Origin: Actinobacteria bacterium casp-actino5
Lineage (GTDB): Bacteria > Actinomycetota > Acidimicrobiia > Acidimicrobiales > Ilumatobacteraceae
DNA: 37,166 nt
Direction of reading: 5' to 3'
Assembly (NCBI GenBank): GCA_001510385.1
Contig: LFFE01000002.1
Coordinates: 1-37,166 of the forward strand
Part shown: in pieces, positions 1 to 7,655 of the stretch
Layout of the letters: every line of letters starts with the position of its first letter
Position numbering within the stretch: position 1 is the first letter of the stretch
The notes under the pieces: generated by a model
Databases searched by the model: none
Seen by the model: only the letters and a program-made list of their open reading frames with translations
What the model was told of the DNA's origin: nothing
Position numbers and translations under genes: made by a program

Positions 1-818
1 GCCTACGTTTTGTCAATGGCATTGCACTTGGAACGATTGCATGGCTCGCCTGGGCTGAGGTCTTTGGGGATGATTCCCGCACGGGTGATATCGCTGTCAT
101 CGGCCCAGTAATTGGCACCATTGGATCTCCTGCGGTCGGAATTTTCTTTGATCGCTTCGGCACGGATGCTCTCTTCATTGCACTTGGCGTCATTCATCTC
201 ATCCCGTTGCTCTTTGTCCACACAAGTCGTTTGACCTCAATGGAGCGAGTTCGAGCCGAACGTCATCGACCAACGACATCTGCACTGATCGCAATGTTGG
301 CTCTCGGATGTTTCACACTCGGGGGAAGCTCGGTGTTCGTGTTTTCTAACAGCATTGGCCGAAGCCACATCGGAATGTCGGCGTTGCTCGTCTCTCTCGT
401 CTACTCGTGTAACTCAATCGCTGGGATTCCGTCATCGCGGTACTCGAGAACTCGTCGCCACGCCGGCTGGTGGATTCTTGGCACTGCGAGCTGTGCCATC
501 ACTCTCGGATTCGCCCACCACCCAATTGCGTTTGCTCTTGCGGTGACATCGTGGGGATTTTTCTTCTGGATGGCGGTGCCAGCTGCATTCTCGGTACTGG
601 CAAGCCACTCGAAGTATCCAGCTGAACGAGCAGGAGATGCCCAGGCCTACATGGCAGGCGGGCGAGTGATCGGGCCACTCGTCGGAGGAGCCATGTTTGC
701 GGTAAGTCCGCAATTACTCGGACTGGTTGGCGCAGCGATCATGGCAGTCTCGGCGGCGACGTTTATAGTTCTTGAACGTAACGGGCCGCCGCTACAGCCT
801 GCGGAGGAGCCGCAGTGA
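1..818 (+). CDS. MFS transporter, C-terminal part (5' end outside window)
   Basis: The open frame runs in from the window edge (first full codon at base 3) and ends with TGA at 816-818, so only about 271 C-terminal residues are visible and the start is missing. The protein is a chain of hydrophobic segments separated by short basic loops (for example RFGTDALF and SRTRRHAG), as in major facilitator superfamily exporters. Near the end, a Gly-rich helix containing AGGRVIGPLVGGAM resembles the motif-C-like glycine helix of drug-efflux members. It acts in the cytoplasmic membrane; the substrate cannot be told. Its last 27 bases overlap the 3' end of the convergent methyltransferase gene. The family is reasonably sure, the subfamily is not. 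Confidence 0.75.
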   Translation, partial: LRFVNGIALGTIAWLAWAEVFGDDSRTGDIAVIGPVIGTIGSPAVGIFFDRFGTDALFIALGVIHLIPLLFVHTSRLTSMERVRAERHRPTTSALIAMLALGCFTLGGSSVFVFSNSIGRSHIGMSALLVSLVYSCNSIAGIPSSRYSRTRRHAGWWILGTASCAITLGFAHHPIAFALAVTSWGFFFWMAVPAAFSVLASHSKYPAERAGDAQAYMAGGRVIGPLVGGAMFAVSPQLLGLVGAAIMAVSAATFIVLERNGPPLQPAEEPQ

Positions 819-1427
819 TCCGGTCCGCGAAACCTCAACAAACTCTCCTGAATCAAGAGCTGGCCGATAAATCTCGTCATGCGGGGCTTGACCGCCTTCG
901 GATGGGTCAGCGAACACATCGTGAATTGCGAGAACACCACCACTTGCAACATGCGGTACCCACGACCCGTAATCAGTAGCTGCCTGCTCGGCGCCGTGGC
1001 CGCCATCAATGAAGAGCATCGAGATCTCTTTGCTCCACACCGCCGCAACGTTCGGTGAGGTGCCAACTACGGCAATAACTGTGTCTTCAAGATCGGCATC
1101 AAAAAGAGTTCGGCGAAGAAACGGCAAGGTATCCATTTTCTGTGTACGAGGATCAACGACATCTGGATCGTGATGTTCCCATCCAGCCTGTGTTTCCTCG
1201 GAACCCCGATGATGATCAACCGTGACCACTAAACGCCCAGCGGCTTGAGCAGCTGCTCCGAGCCAGATCGTCGAACGCCCGCAATACGAACCGATTTCAA
1301 CAATTGGACCTGCAACCGACGACTCGCAGATCTCTTGTGCAGCGAAAAAGAGCGCCTCTCCTTCGACGTCTGGCATAAAGCCTTTCGTTTCGGCAAGTAC
1401 TCGTCGCTTCTCTTCATCCAATTGCAC
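792..1427 (-). CDS. class I SAM-dependent methyltransferase (Methyltransf_24 type)
   Basis: This 211-residue protein has a clear SAM-binding motif I, VEIGSYCGRSTIWLG (about residues 42-56), and a second acidic strand with LFIDGGHGAEQAATDY followed by GGVLAIHDVF. That arrangement is typical of the CmcI/Methyltransf_24 group of small-molecule or sugar methyltransferases. The substrate is unknown. The start is GTG at 1427, with a TAGCCT hexamer six bases upstream and no Shine-Dalgarno site, so a leaderless message is likely. It converges with the MFS gene, overlapping it by 27 bases, and diverges from the thioesterase gene with 32 bases between the two starts. Confidence 0.82.
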   Translation of the reverse strand: MQLDEEKRRVLAETKGFMPDVEGEALFFAAQEICESSVAGPIVEIGSYCGRSTIWLGAAAQAAGRLVVTVDHHRGSEETQAGWEHHDPDVVDPRTQKMDTLPFLRRTLFDADLEDTVIAVVGTSPNVAAVWSKEISMLFIDGGHGAEQAATDYGSWVPHVASGGVLAIHDVFADPSEGGQAPHDEIYRPALDSGEFVEVSRTGSLRLLRRL

Positions 1428-1433
1428 GCATGA

Positions 1434-1439
1434 AGGCTA
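1434..1439 (-). promoter_or_regulatory. -10 element (TAGCCT) of the methyltransferase gene
   Basis: TAGCCT on the minus strand ends six bases before the GTG start. It fits the TAnnnT pattern seen before many genes here and implies transcription from the start codon. Confidence 0.4.
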
Positions 1440-1459
1440 TGTGATGGCAGGATGGAGTC

Positions 1460-2311
1460 GTGCAAGAAGCGCTAGACGAACTCATCACTCTTCTCGACCT
1501 CGAGCCAATTGAAGTCAACTTGTTTCGTGGTCTCTCCCCAGATGAAGACCGCCAGCGCGTATTTGGTGGCCAAGTTGCAGGTCAGGCTCTTGTGGCCGCT
1601 GCTCGAACAATTGAGGAGCCCGGCCGGCTTGTCCATTCGCTCCACGCGTACTTCCTTCGGCCAGGTGATCCGAAACTCCCAATCGTGTATGAGGTCGATC
1701 GCATTCGTGACGGAAAAAGTTTTTCGACACGTCGCGTCGTTGCCATTCAACATGGCCGAGCCATTTTCAACCTTCAAGCAAGTTTCCATGATCAAGAATC
1801 CGGGCTCGATCATCACAACCCTGCCCCAATCGATGTTCCTCCGCCCGAGAGCCTGCCGAATTTCCAAGAACGCATGGAGCCATACAAGGACAAAATCGGT
1901 CCGATGTATGACTCTCCGCGTCCAATCGACGTGCGATACGTAAACGGCGATCCAATGTCGCGCAGCAACCAACCAACCAATGGCCAAAAAGTGTGGATGC
2001 GCGCGAATGGCACTCTGCCTTCCGACCCAACTTTGCACGCCTGCATCGTGACGTATGCGAGCGATATGACATTGCTCGACACCACCTTGCTACCTCACGG
2101 GCGCAACTGGTTTGATGGAGTTCAGATGGCATCACTCGATCACGCAATGTGGTTCCACCGACCATTCCGAGCGGACGATTGGCTGCTGTACGACCAGCAC
2201 GCAATTTCTTCGTCAAGCGCACGCGGTCTCGCCGCCGGATCGATTTATAACGCCGATGGCCATCTTGCAATTGACGTCGTCCAAGAGGGTCTCATCAGAC
2301 TCGAACGATGA
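1460..2311 (+). CDS. tesB: acyl-CoA thioesterase II
   Basis: The 283 residues match E. coli TesB in length and have the double hot-dog layout. It hydrolyses medium- and long-chain acyl-CoA to free fatty acid and CoA in the cytoplasm. Visible signatures are RVFGGQVAGQAL near residues 33-44, SDMTLLDT with the catalytic-type Asp202, and a C-terminal hot dog with MWFHRPF, SSSSARG and VQEGLIR, in which Gln275 corresponds to the catalytic Gln of TesB. The start is GTG at 1460 with a weak AGGA seven bases upstream; CAGGAT at 1448-1453 could instead be a -10 box. Its stop overlaps the ATG of the next gene (ATGA), so the two are translationally coupled. Family assignment is firm. Confidence 0.93.
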   Translation: MQEALDELITLLDLEPIEVNLFRGLSPDEDRQRVFGGQVAGQALVAAARTIEEPGRLVHSLHAYFLRPGDPKLPIVYEVDRIRDGKSFSTRRVVAIQHGRAIFNLQASFHDQESGLDHHNPAPIDVPPPESLPNFQERMEPYKDKIGPMYDSPRPIDVRYVNGDPMSRSNQPTNGQKVWMRANGTLPSDPTLHACIVTYASDMTLLDTTLLPHGRNWFDGVQMASLDHAMWFHRPFRADDWLLYDQHAISSSSARGLAAGSIYNADGHLAIDVVQEGLIRLER

Positions 2312-3546
2312 CTCACCGACTCGCTGGGATAGTCGCCCTCTCGACGTTGATCGTTGCGTGCAACTCTTCAGCAGACCCGTCAACTCCGACGATTTCCGGT
2401 GCGATTACTGGCCCCGATGTAACCACGACATCACCTCAGCCACCACCATCAATTGTTAATGATGATGTGCTGCGCTCCCCCGAACCGACCGACTCACAAC
2501 CGACTCTCCGAGTCTCTGTCAGTGCGTCGCTTTCACCGTTAAGCGATCTCGTCGCGGACCCCCTGGCAGATCGACTGCTCGCCGTCGAACAACGCGGCAT
2601 CATCTACAGCCTTGACGAATCTCAACCCGTTGAAGTTCTGAACATCTCACATCTCACAAGGCAGAACGGTGAGCAAGGGCTACTTGGAGCGGCACTTTCA
2701 CTTGATGGCAGCACGATCTACCTCAACTTCACCTCAACCGAGGAGGGCGCAGAGGGTCATACCGTCATCGCCGCGGTGACAAGAGCAAACGACGGTTCGT
2801 TTGATGAGAACAGCCTCGTGACCATCATGACAATTTCGCAGCCGTACGGTAACCACAACGGCGGCGACCTGGAGGTGCTCTCCGATGGGAGCCTTCTCAT
2901 CGCAGTGGGCGATGGCGGCTCAGGTGGCGACCCTGAACGCCATGCTCACAATCTCAATGACCCATTAGGCAAACTGCTTCGAATCCGCCCTCTCGTAGGC
3001 GGTGGGTACACCATCCCCCGCGATAATCCATATGTCGAGACTGCACTCGGTGAGGTGTGGTCAAGTGGTCTGCGGAACCCTTGGCGAATCGACGTTGACC
3101 CCATCAACGCCGACCTCTGGATTGCAGATGTTGGCCAAAGCGAGCTTGAGGAAATCAATCGGGTCGAAGCGCTTGGCAACCTCATTGGTGGAAAAGGTAT
3201 CGACTTCGGGTGGAGCTCATCTGAGGGATTTTCCCCGTTCAACAGTGATGTTTCGCCCGACCCACGGTCGACTGAAATCGATCCGGCCTTTGCTTACCCG
3301 CATGACAATGGTGCATGCTCAATCACCGGCGGCGTTGTCTATCGAGGAGATCTCATCGATGATCTTTGGGGCTGGTATGTATACGCCGATTACTGCACCG
3401 GTGTCATCAGCGGGTTCAACTACCTCACCAGCACCAACATCAAACTTGCTGATGTCGAATCTCCAACCGCAATAGAGCGAGATCACTTGGGCGAAATTGT
3501 GATTGCAACCGCCGGCGGTGACGTCGTTACCGTCGAACGCCCATGA
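2308..3546 (+). CDS. lipoprotein of the glucose/sorbosone dehydrogenase (PQQ-type sugar dehydrogenase) family
   Basis: This 412-residue protein opens with a lipoprotein signal peptide: a hydrophobic stretch ending in LIVAC, with Cys18 as the lipidation site, then a Ser/Thr/Pro-rich linker. The rest is a six-bladed propeller of the GSDH family, with HNGGDLEVLSDGSLLIAVGD, SSGLRNPWRIDVD, DVGQSELEEINRV and GGVVYRGD as the usual landmarks. Relatives oxidise sugars with PQQ in the periplasm or on the cell surface; many family members have no proven substrate. The 4-base overlap with tesB puts both on one transcript, an odd pairing of a cytoplasmic thioesterase with an exported enzyme. Its 3' end overlaps mreB by 20 bases, convergently. 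Confidence 0.85.
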   Translation: MTHRLAGIVALSTLIVACNSSADPSTPTISGAITGPDVTTTSPQPPPSIVNDDVLRSPEPTDSQPTLRVSVSASLSPLSDLVADPLADRLLAVEQRGIIYSLDESQPVEVLNISHLTRQNGEQGLLGAALSLDGSTIYLNFTSTEEGAEGHTVIAAVTRANDGSFDENSLVTIMTISQPYGNHNGGDLEVLSDGSLLIAVGDGGSGGDPERHAHNLNDPLGKLLRIRPLVGGGYTIPRDNPYVETALGEVWSSGLRNPWRIDVDPINADLWIADVGQSELEEINRVEALGNLIGGKGIDFGWSSSEGFSPFNSDVSPDPRSTEIDPAFAYPHDNGACSITGGVVYRGDLIDDLWGWYVYADYCTGVISGFNYLTSTNIKLADVESPTAIERDHLGEIVIATAGGDVVTVERP

Positions 3547-4531
3547 ACATGCCCTTCAGGGCGTCATAGTGCTCGATCACGTGACCAGCTCCGAGCACGA
3601 CAGCCTCTAGCGGCACATTCGACATTCGAACAGGGACTTCTGTCTCGCGTTCAATACGGGCTGCGAGTCCTCGAAGCAAACCTCCACCACCAACGAGGTA
3701 CATACCTCGAACGAGAAAATCCTGCGATAGCTCGGGAGGAGCCTTGGCTAGGCAGCGAACCACAGAGGCAACGATTGATGAGACTGGGTCCTCGATCGCG
3801 TCACGAATTTCTTCAGGAGTCAGCACCACCGTCTTCGGCAAACCCGACATCAGGTCACGCCCCCGAACCTCAGCGGTCGCTTCGTCAACAGTTTCGGCTG
3901 CTGAGCCAATGGCGATTTTGATTTCTTCGGCTGTACGTTCGCCGATCGCAATTCCGTGTTCGCGCCTGATGTGATTCTGAATTGCAGCATCGATATCAAA
4001 GGACCCAACACGAACAGCTTCGAGTGCAACGATCCCACCGAGAGAAATCACTGCTGTTTCGCTCGTGCCTCCACCAATGTCGATCACCATGTTTCCAACG
4101 GGTTCATCGATTGGAAGGTCGGCGCCAATCGCTGCCGCCATCGGCTGCTCAATCAGGTTTGCATCTGCTGCACCTGCTCGACGGGCCGCATCTGTCACCG
4201 CTCGACGTTCAACCTCGGTAATCGCTGAGGGAACACAAATTACGACCTTCGGTCTCGTGAACCGACTTACCCCGACTCGCTGCAACAACAAACGAATCAT
4301 TCGCTCAGTGATTTCGAAGTCAGTGATCGCACCTCCGCGGAGCGGCCGGACGGCCACGATGTAGCCAGGTGTTCTTCCAATCATCTGCCAGGCTTCACGA
4401 CCTGTTGCAAGAACCTCACCGGTTTGGCGGTTGAGGGCAATGACCGAAGGCTCATTGAGAACGATCCCTTTGCCCTTCATGTACACAAGGGTGTTAGCGG
4501 TTCCAAGGTCGATCGCAAGGTCACGGGCCAT
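3527..4531 (-). CDS. mreB: MreB actin-like cell-shape protein
   Basis: The 334-residue protein is a bacterial actin. The phosphate-1 loop IDLGTANTLVY follows the N-terminus, and IDIGGGTSETAVISLGG (phosphate 2) and LVGGGGLLRGLAARIE (adenosine region) follow in order. MreB polymerises under the membrane and guides side-wall peptidoglycan synthesis. I chose ATG 4531 because AAGGTG stands six bases before it and MARDLAIDLGT is a normal MreB N-terminus; an in-frame ATG at 4549 adds six residues but has no ribosome site. The start overlaps the stop of the upstream small membrane protein, which implies coupling. No mreC, mreD, rodA or pbp2 gene is near, unlike the classic mre operon. The Mbl paralogue cannot be excluded. 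Confidence 0.93.
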   Translation of the reverse strand: MARDLAIDLGTANTLVYMKGKGIVLNEPSVIALNRQTGEVLATGREAWQMIGRTPGYIVAVRPLRGGAITDFEITERMIRLLLQRVGVSRFTRPKVVICVPSAITEVERRAVTDAARRAGAADANLIEQPMAAAIGADLPIDEPVGNMVIDIGGGTSETAVISLGGIVALEAVRVGSFDIDAAIQNHIRREHGIAIGERTAEEIKIAIGSAAETVDEATAEVRGRDLMSGLPKTVVLTPEEIRDAIEDPVSSIVASVVRCLAKAPPELSQDFLVRGMYLVGGGGLLRGLAARIERETEVPVRMSNVPLEAVVLGAGHVIEHYDALKGMFMGVRR

Positions 4532-4730
4532 TGGGTTCACCTTGCTCATCAGCGGGTACTTCGTCAGAAATTTGGCGAACCCGATCCGTTACGTTCTTTC
4601 GCGCATCTGAAGACAATGCGTTGATCTGCCGCCTGAAGTCGGACACTGCATCATCGCTTCGTTTTGTTCTTCGAATGATGAGCAATATTGCAAGAGCAAT
4701 GATTGCTACCACAATGATCAGCAACGGCAT
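4521..4730 (-). CDS. small single-pass membrane protein with basic/coiled tail
   Basis: This 69-residue protein starts MPLLIIVVAIIALAILLII, a single membrane segment, followed by RRTKR (cytoplasmic side by the positive-inside rule) and a polar, probably helical tail of about 45 residues ending in an acidic stretch. The ATG at 4730 lies one base after the moaE stop, and the stop overlaps the mreB start by 11 bases, so the gene sits in the middle of a tight moaE - this gene - mreB unit. A longer frame reaches 4817 but runs inside moaE. I do not recognise the family. Its coupling to mreB suggests, as inference only, a membrane partner for the filament. Confidence 0.7.
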   Translation of the reverse strand: MPLLIIVVAIIALAILLIIRRTKRSDDAVSDFRRQINALSSDARKNVTDRVRQISDEVPADEQGEPNGP

Positions 4731-4731
4731 C

Positions 4732-5214
4732 TCAGTTCGACTCCGATGCAACGTTGCGCGGATCTTCAATGAGAGATGCCCCGGTTCCCCAGTCTGCACC
4801 TTCAGACCATTCTTCATGCTTCCAAATTGGAGCGGACACCTTCAGCGCATCGATCGCAAATCGCGCGGCCTCAAACGCGACGGGTCGATGTGGAGACGAC
4901 ACCGCAACGATCACCGATACTTCAGTCAACTCGAGACGTCCAATGCGATGCCAAATCGCGACCCGGCCGACATCGGTCCAACGGATTCGCAGTTCTGCTG
5001 CAATTGCGGCAAATGCATCAATGGTCTTTTCCTCGTACGCCTCGTAGGTCAGGGCGACAACATCATCTCGACCTTCTGCATGATCGCGAACAGTCCCTGA
5101 AAATAACGTCACCGCTCCACAGTCGGGTTGAATCGCCCAGTCATGCGCTACCCCGGCATTCAATACGTCAGACGTGACTTCAAACCAATTGTCATCACGT
5201 TTTGAATGAGGCAC
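4732..5214 (-). CDS. moaE: molybdopterin synthase catalytic subunit
   Basis: This 160-residue MoaE protein transfers sulfur from MoaD thiocarboxylate to cyclic pyranopterin monophosphate, giving molybdopterin. The core is intact: LFSGTVRDH (Arg43), LTYEAYEE, HRIGRLELTEVSVIVAVSSPHR, and ALKVSAPIWKHE with Lys125 and Lys132, spaced seven apart like the two active-site lysines of E. coli MoaE. The start is GTG at 5214, with TACGAT seven bases upstream and no Shine-Dalgarno site. No moaD or other moa gene is in the window, so its partner is encoded elsewhere. It heads the unit that continues into the small membrane protein and mreB. Confidence 0.93.
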   Translation of the reverse strand: MPHSKRDDNWFEVTSDVLNAGVAHDWAIQPDCGAVTLFSGTVRDHAEGRDDVVALTYEAYEEKTIDAFAAIAAELRIRWTDVGRVAIWHRIGRLELTEVSVIVAVSSPHRPVAFEAARFAIDALKVSAPIWKHEEWSEGADWGTGASLIEDPRNVASESN

Positions 5215-5221
5215 AAGAAGA

Positions 5222-5227
5222 ATCGTA
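5222..5227 (-). promoter_or_regulatory. -10 element (TACGAT) of the moaE-mreB unit
   Basis: TACGAT on the minus strand lies seven bases before the moaE GTG, predicting a leaderless transcript that would also carry mreB. Confidence 0.45.
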
Positions 5228-5279
5228 GCCCTCGAAGAGAGCGCGACCGCAGATTGGTCTCAACAGTTACTACAGTCGG

Positions 5280-5471
5280 ATGTTCGTGGACCTCATTCCT
5301 CCTCCCCATGAGCGCGAATGGCGTCATCCCGCTGAGATTTCAGCAGAGCATCGCATCCTCTTTGCAGCTGAGCCACCGAGTCGGCGTCTCAAAGTTGCCG
5401 CACTTGTTGTCGGGGCGTGTTCATTGATCGCTGCAATCGCGACAGCGCTCTTCATCACTGCATTGGGCTAA
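5280..5471 (+). CDS. small membrane protein with WRHPAE motif
   Basis: This 63-residue protein has a short polar N-terminus with PHEREWRHPAE (about residues 9-19), then a basic PSRRLK and one membrane segment from about residue 40 to the end. A similar (E)RxWRHPxE segment occurs ahead of membrane helices in some actinobacterial membrane proteins (recollection, not a search), which supports a real gene rather than chance. No function can be given. The ATG at 5280 is assumed; a GTG two codons later at 5286 is equally possible. It diverges from moaE and converges with the SDR-like gene, sharing four bases at their stops. Confidence 0.6.
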   Translation: MFVDLIPPPHEREWRHPAEISAEHRILFAAEPPSRRLKVAALVVGACSLIAAIATALFITALG

Positions 5472-6439
5472 CGATGGGTTGCGTTGCGAAATGATCGGAA
5501 TGCGAATACCACACCTCCTCCAACTGCAAGCGCGATAGCTGCCGCAACTCCAACCAGAGCAAGTTCTTGCCGTCGTTTTGGTGTAGTCGAGGCCCACCAT
5601 GGGTCTTCGGTTCCTTCGACAAAGGTTTGTTCATTCGTGACCGTCGGACTCCAGCCCAGTCCTTTTAAACGATCATTCGCAACAACCCAGCTCGCACTCG
5701 TGTACGGACCAAGGCCCGGCGGAATCGGACCTCGCTGAAACCGCCACTGCAGCGCCCAAAGTTGCTCACGTACCCATTGCGGAACCGGAATACTCCACCG
5801 CCGGCCAAGAAGTGCACGAACTCGATCGCCTGGAATCCATCCGTCTGGTGCCACGTTGACCACGCCATCAAACTCGGAAACCACGACAGCCTCGACAGCG
5901 GACGCGAGGTCATCGATGTGAAGGAACTGCGCCGAGGGCTCCTCGTCACCTAGTCGACGACCCGAGCCCGCCGCAAGCGCCCTGGCTAACGACGAGGATG
6001 CTCCGAGACCCATCGTCACCGTCGGTCGAAGTACCGCAACCGACCGTTCAGGAGAACCACGCCGCCACCGATCAAGCACGTGCTCAACCGCAGCAAGTTG
6101 ACGAGCAAAGACAAATGATGCCTCAGGCCGAACGACCTCATCTTCCGTGAGAGGAATCCGGCTATTCGGATGTGGACCATAGACAAGCGACGACGACAGC
6201 ATCACTACCCGTTGCGCGCCAACCCTACGAACTTCGTCCATGAGCGCTTCGCCTTCAACAGTTGCGCTCGAACGGCGGCGGGCAAGACCATCATGATCGC
6301 CGACACGTAGATCAACAATGACATCAGCAGAACCGGTATCGAACTCAACGACTTCAAGGCCCTCGCAGGCATGTAGCCGATCGACGACGCGGCGAGAGAG
6401 AACTGTTGCTCCTTCACGAATGAGCACCTTCTTCTCCAC
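5468..6439 (-). CDS. SDR-like (NAD-dependent epimerase fold) protein with lost catalytic motifs and C-terminal membrane anchor
   Basis: The 323 residues follow the extended short-chain dehydrogenase plan: a first strand at residues 5-8, VVMLSSSLVYGPH (78-90), AVLRPTVTMG, and FLHIDDLASAVEAVV. The key parts are missing. The glycine-rich GxxGxxG dinucleotide motif reads EGATVLSRRVV, and the YxxxK catalytic pair after the Ser strand reads FVFARQL. A membrane segment (GVAAAIALAVGGGVVFAF) lies at the C-terminus with a basic tail. It is probably a membrane-bound pseudoenzyme with a structural or binding role (inference). I chose GTG 6439 because TAACGT lies seven bases upstream; a GTG at 6427 after GAGGTGGAG is the alternative. 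The longer upstream frame is a shadow of the divergent gene. Confidence 0.72.
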   Translation of the reverse strand: MEKKVLIREGATVLSRRVVDRLHACEGLEVVEFDTGSADVIVDLRVGDHDGLARRRSSATVEGEALMDEVRRVGAQRVVMLSSSLVYGPHPNSRIPLTEDEVVRPEASFVFARQLAAVEHVLDRWRRGSPERSVAVLRPTVTMGLGASSSLARALAAGSGRRLGDEEPSAQFLHIDDLASAVEAVVVSEFDGVVNVAPDGWIPGDRVRALLGRRWSIPVPQWVREQLWALQWRFQRGPIPPGLGPYTSASWVVANDRLKGLGWSPTVTNEQTFVEGTEDPWWASTTPKRRQELALVGVAAAIALAVGGGVVFAFRSFRNATHR

Positions 6440-6446
6440 CTCGGCG

Positions 6447-6452
6447 ACGTTA
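6447..6452 (-). promoter_or_regulatory. -10 element (TAACGT) of the SDR-like gene
   Basis: TAACGT on the minus strand ends seven bases before GTG 6439. It lies 17 bases from the divergent TAGCAT box, so the two promoters are almost back to back. Confidence 0.35.
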
Positions 6453-6469
6453 CCCGCCTCAGATGTGCC

Positions 6470-6475
6470 TAGCAT
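6470..6475 (+). promoter_or_regulatory. -10 element (TAGCAT) of the DUF2342-type gene
   Basis: TAGCAT lies seven bases before ATG 6483, with only a weak AGAG between them. This fits a leaderless start. Confidence 0.42.
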
Positions 6476-6482
6476 CAGAGAT

Positions 6483-7655
6483 ATGGCCGACAACCCTGAG
6501 CCGCAGCCCGAAGACCCGTTCCGCGGTATTCCATTTCTGGGAGACATCGCGAAAGCGATGTCGGGCCAAGGCCCTATCAATTGGGACGCTGCGAGACAAT
6601 TTGCACAACTTGGTGCCACGGGAGGCGAACAGGAACCAAATGTGGATCCCGCTTCACGAATGGCGCTCGAGGCGCTAGTGCCGATCGCACAGATGCATGT
6701 CGGTGACCTCACTAGTTCCGACCTCACCGGTGTCGACATAGTGACGCTCAGCCGCTCTCAATGGGCGGCTGACACACTCGATTCATATCGCCCATTGTTC
6801 ACTGATCTCGCAACCGCCCTGAGTGGGGGTGACACCACCGAAGACGATGCCACCGACCCAATGGCGCAAATGATGGCAGGGCTGTCAAAGATGATGGCCC
6901 CTGCGATGCTCGGGATGGCGGTCGGTTCGATGGTGGGCGACCTTTCGCAACGCAGTTTTGGTATCCACGATCTACCAATTCCTCGTAACGATTCTCGCCT
7001 GAAGTTGGTTGGTTCGAATATCGATGCCTTCGCTCGGCAATGGGAAATTCCGGCCGATGAGATGCGCCTCTGGGTTCTTGCGCATGAGTTTGCAGGCCAC
7101 GCTGTTCTTGGGTCTGCGAATTTCTCGTCGCCACTCTCAACAATGGTTCGGCAATATGTTGCTGCATTTCGGCCTGACCCTGAAGCAGTCATGGAGAAAC
7201 TCGGTGGGCTCGATCCATCTACTGGCGACCCAATGGAAGCAATTCAGCAAACACTCGGCGATCCAACAATCCTCTTGGGGGCAGTGAGTTCTGCCGAGCA
7301 GCGTGAAATGGAACCGCGGCTTGACGCAACAGTTGCAGCAGTTGTTGGTTTCACTGACTGGATAGTTGATGCAGTATCGGTCAGAGTTGTTGGTGGCTCG
7401 GCGCTTCGAATTGCCGAGGCGGTTCGACGGCAGCGGGTTGAACAGTCTCCCTCAGATGTGTTTGTTCACAGATTGCTTGGCATCCGCCTTGACGACGATC
7501 AAGTGCGTCGAGGAAAGCAATTCGTTCAGGGTGTGGTCGATCGGGTCGGAGATGACGTAGCGATCGAAATGCTGCTCACCGGTACAGACCGATGCCCAAC
7601 GCCAAGCGAGATCGAAGCACCGGGTTTGTGGCTTGCCCGAGTCAGCGAGTCGTAA
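6483..7655 (+). CDS. zinc-metallopeptidase-like protein (DUF2342 / F420-associated family)
   Basis: The 390 residues match the actinobacterial DUF2342 family, described as a putative zinc-dependent peptidase or F420-biosynthesis-associated protein. A Pro/Gly-rich N-terminus with FRGIPFLGDI is followed by a Gly/Met-rich stretch (MMAPAMLGMAVGSMVGDLSQRSFG) and the metal-site helix LWVLAHEFAGHAVL. The peptidase motif should be HExxH, but here it reads H201-E-F-A-G-H206, with Gly where the second ligand is expected and a His one place later. Zinc binding is therefore doubtful. The start ATG 6483 is set by the family-like MADNPEP start and the TAGCAT box; the frame upstream is non-coding. It overlaps the convergent MFS gene by 14 bases. 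Confidence 0.78.
   Translation: MADNPEPQPEDPFRGIPFLGDIAKAMSGQGPINWDAARQFAQLGATGGEQEPNVDPASRMALEALVPIAQMHVGDLTSSDLTGVDIVTLSRSQWAADTLDSYRPLFTDLATALSGGDTTEDDATDPMAQMMAGLSKMMAPAMLGMAVGSMVGDLSQRSFGIHDLPIPRNDSRLKLVGSNIDAFARQWEIPADEMRLWVLAHEFAGHAVLGSANFSSPLSTMVRQYVAAFRPDPEAVMEKLGGLDPSTGDPMEAIQQTLGDPTILLGAVSSAEQREMEPRLDATVAAVVGFTDWIVDAVSVRVVGGSALRIAEAVRRQRVEQSPSDVFVHRLLGIRLDDDQVRRGKQFVQGVVDRVGDDVAIEMLLTGTDRCPTPSEIEAPGLWLARVSES

Noticed and set aside
189-200. 189-1000 scanned for IS ends, integrase genes or attachment sites, as for the whole window
   Set aside because: No transposase, integrase, long terminal repeat or tRNA target was seen anywhere; gene content looks like core chromosome.
4731-4817. 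Longer form of the 69-residue membrane protein starting inside moaE
   Set aside because: The extra residues are encoded antisense-free but within the MoaE reading region and lack a hydrophobic or conserved character; ATG 4730 directly follows the moaE stop.
6318-6482. Upstream extension of the DUF2342-type frame
   Set aside because: It lies antisense to the SDR-like gene and has Ser/Thr/Arg-rich composition; the family-like start is at 6483.
6440-6739. N-terminal extension of the SDR-like frame (about 100 extra residues)
   Set aside because: It is Cys/Ser/Pro-rich, unlike any SDR start, and is antisense to the start of the DUF2342-type gene at 6483.
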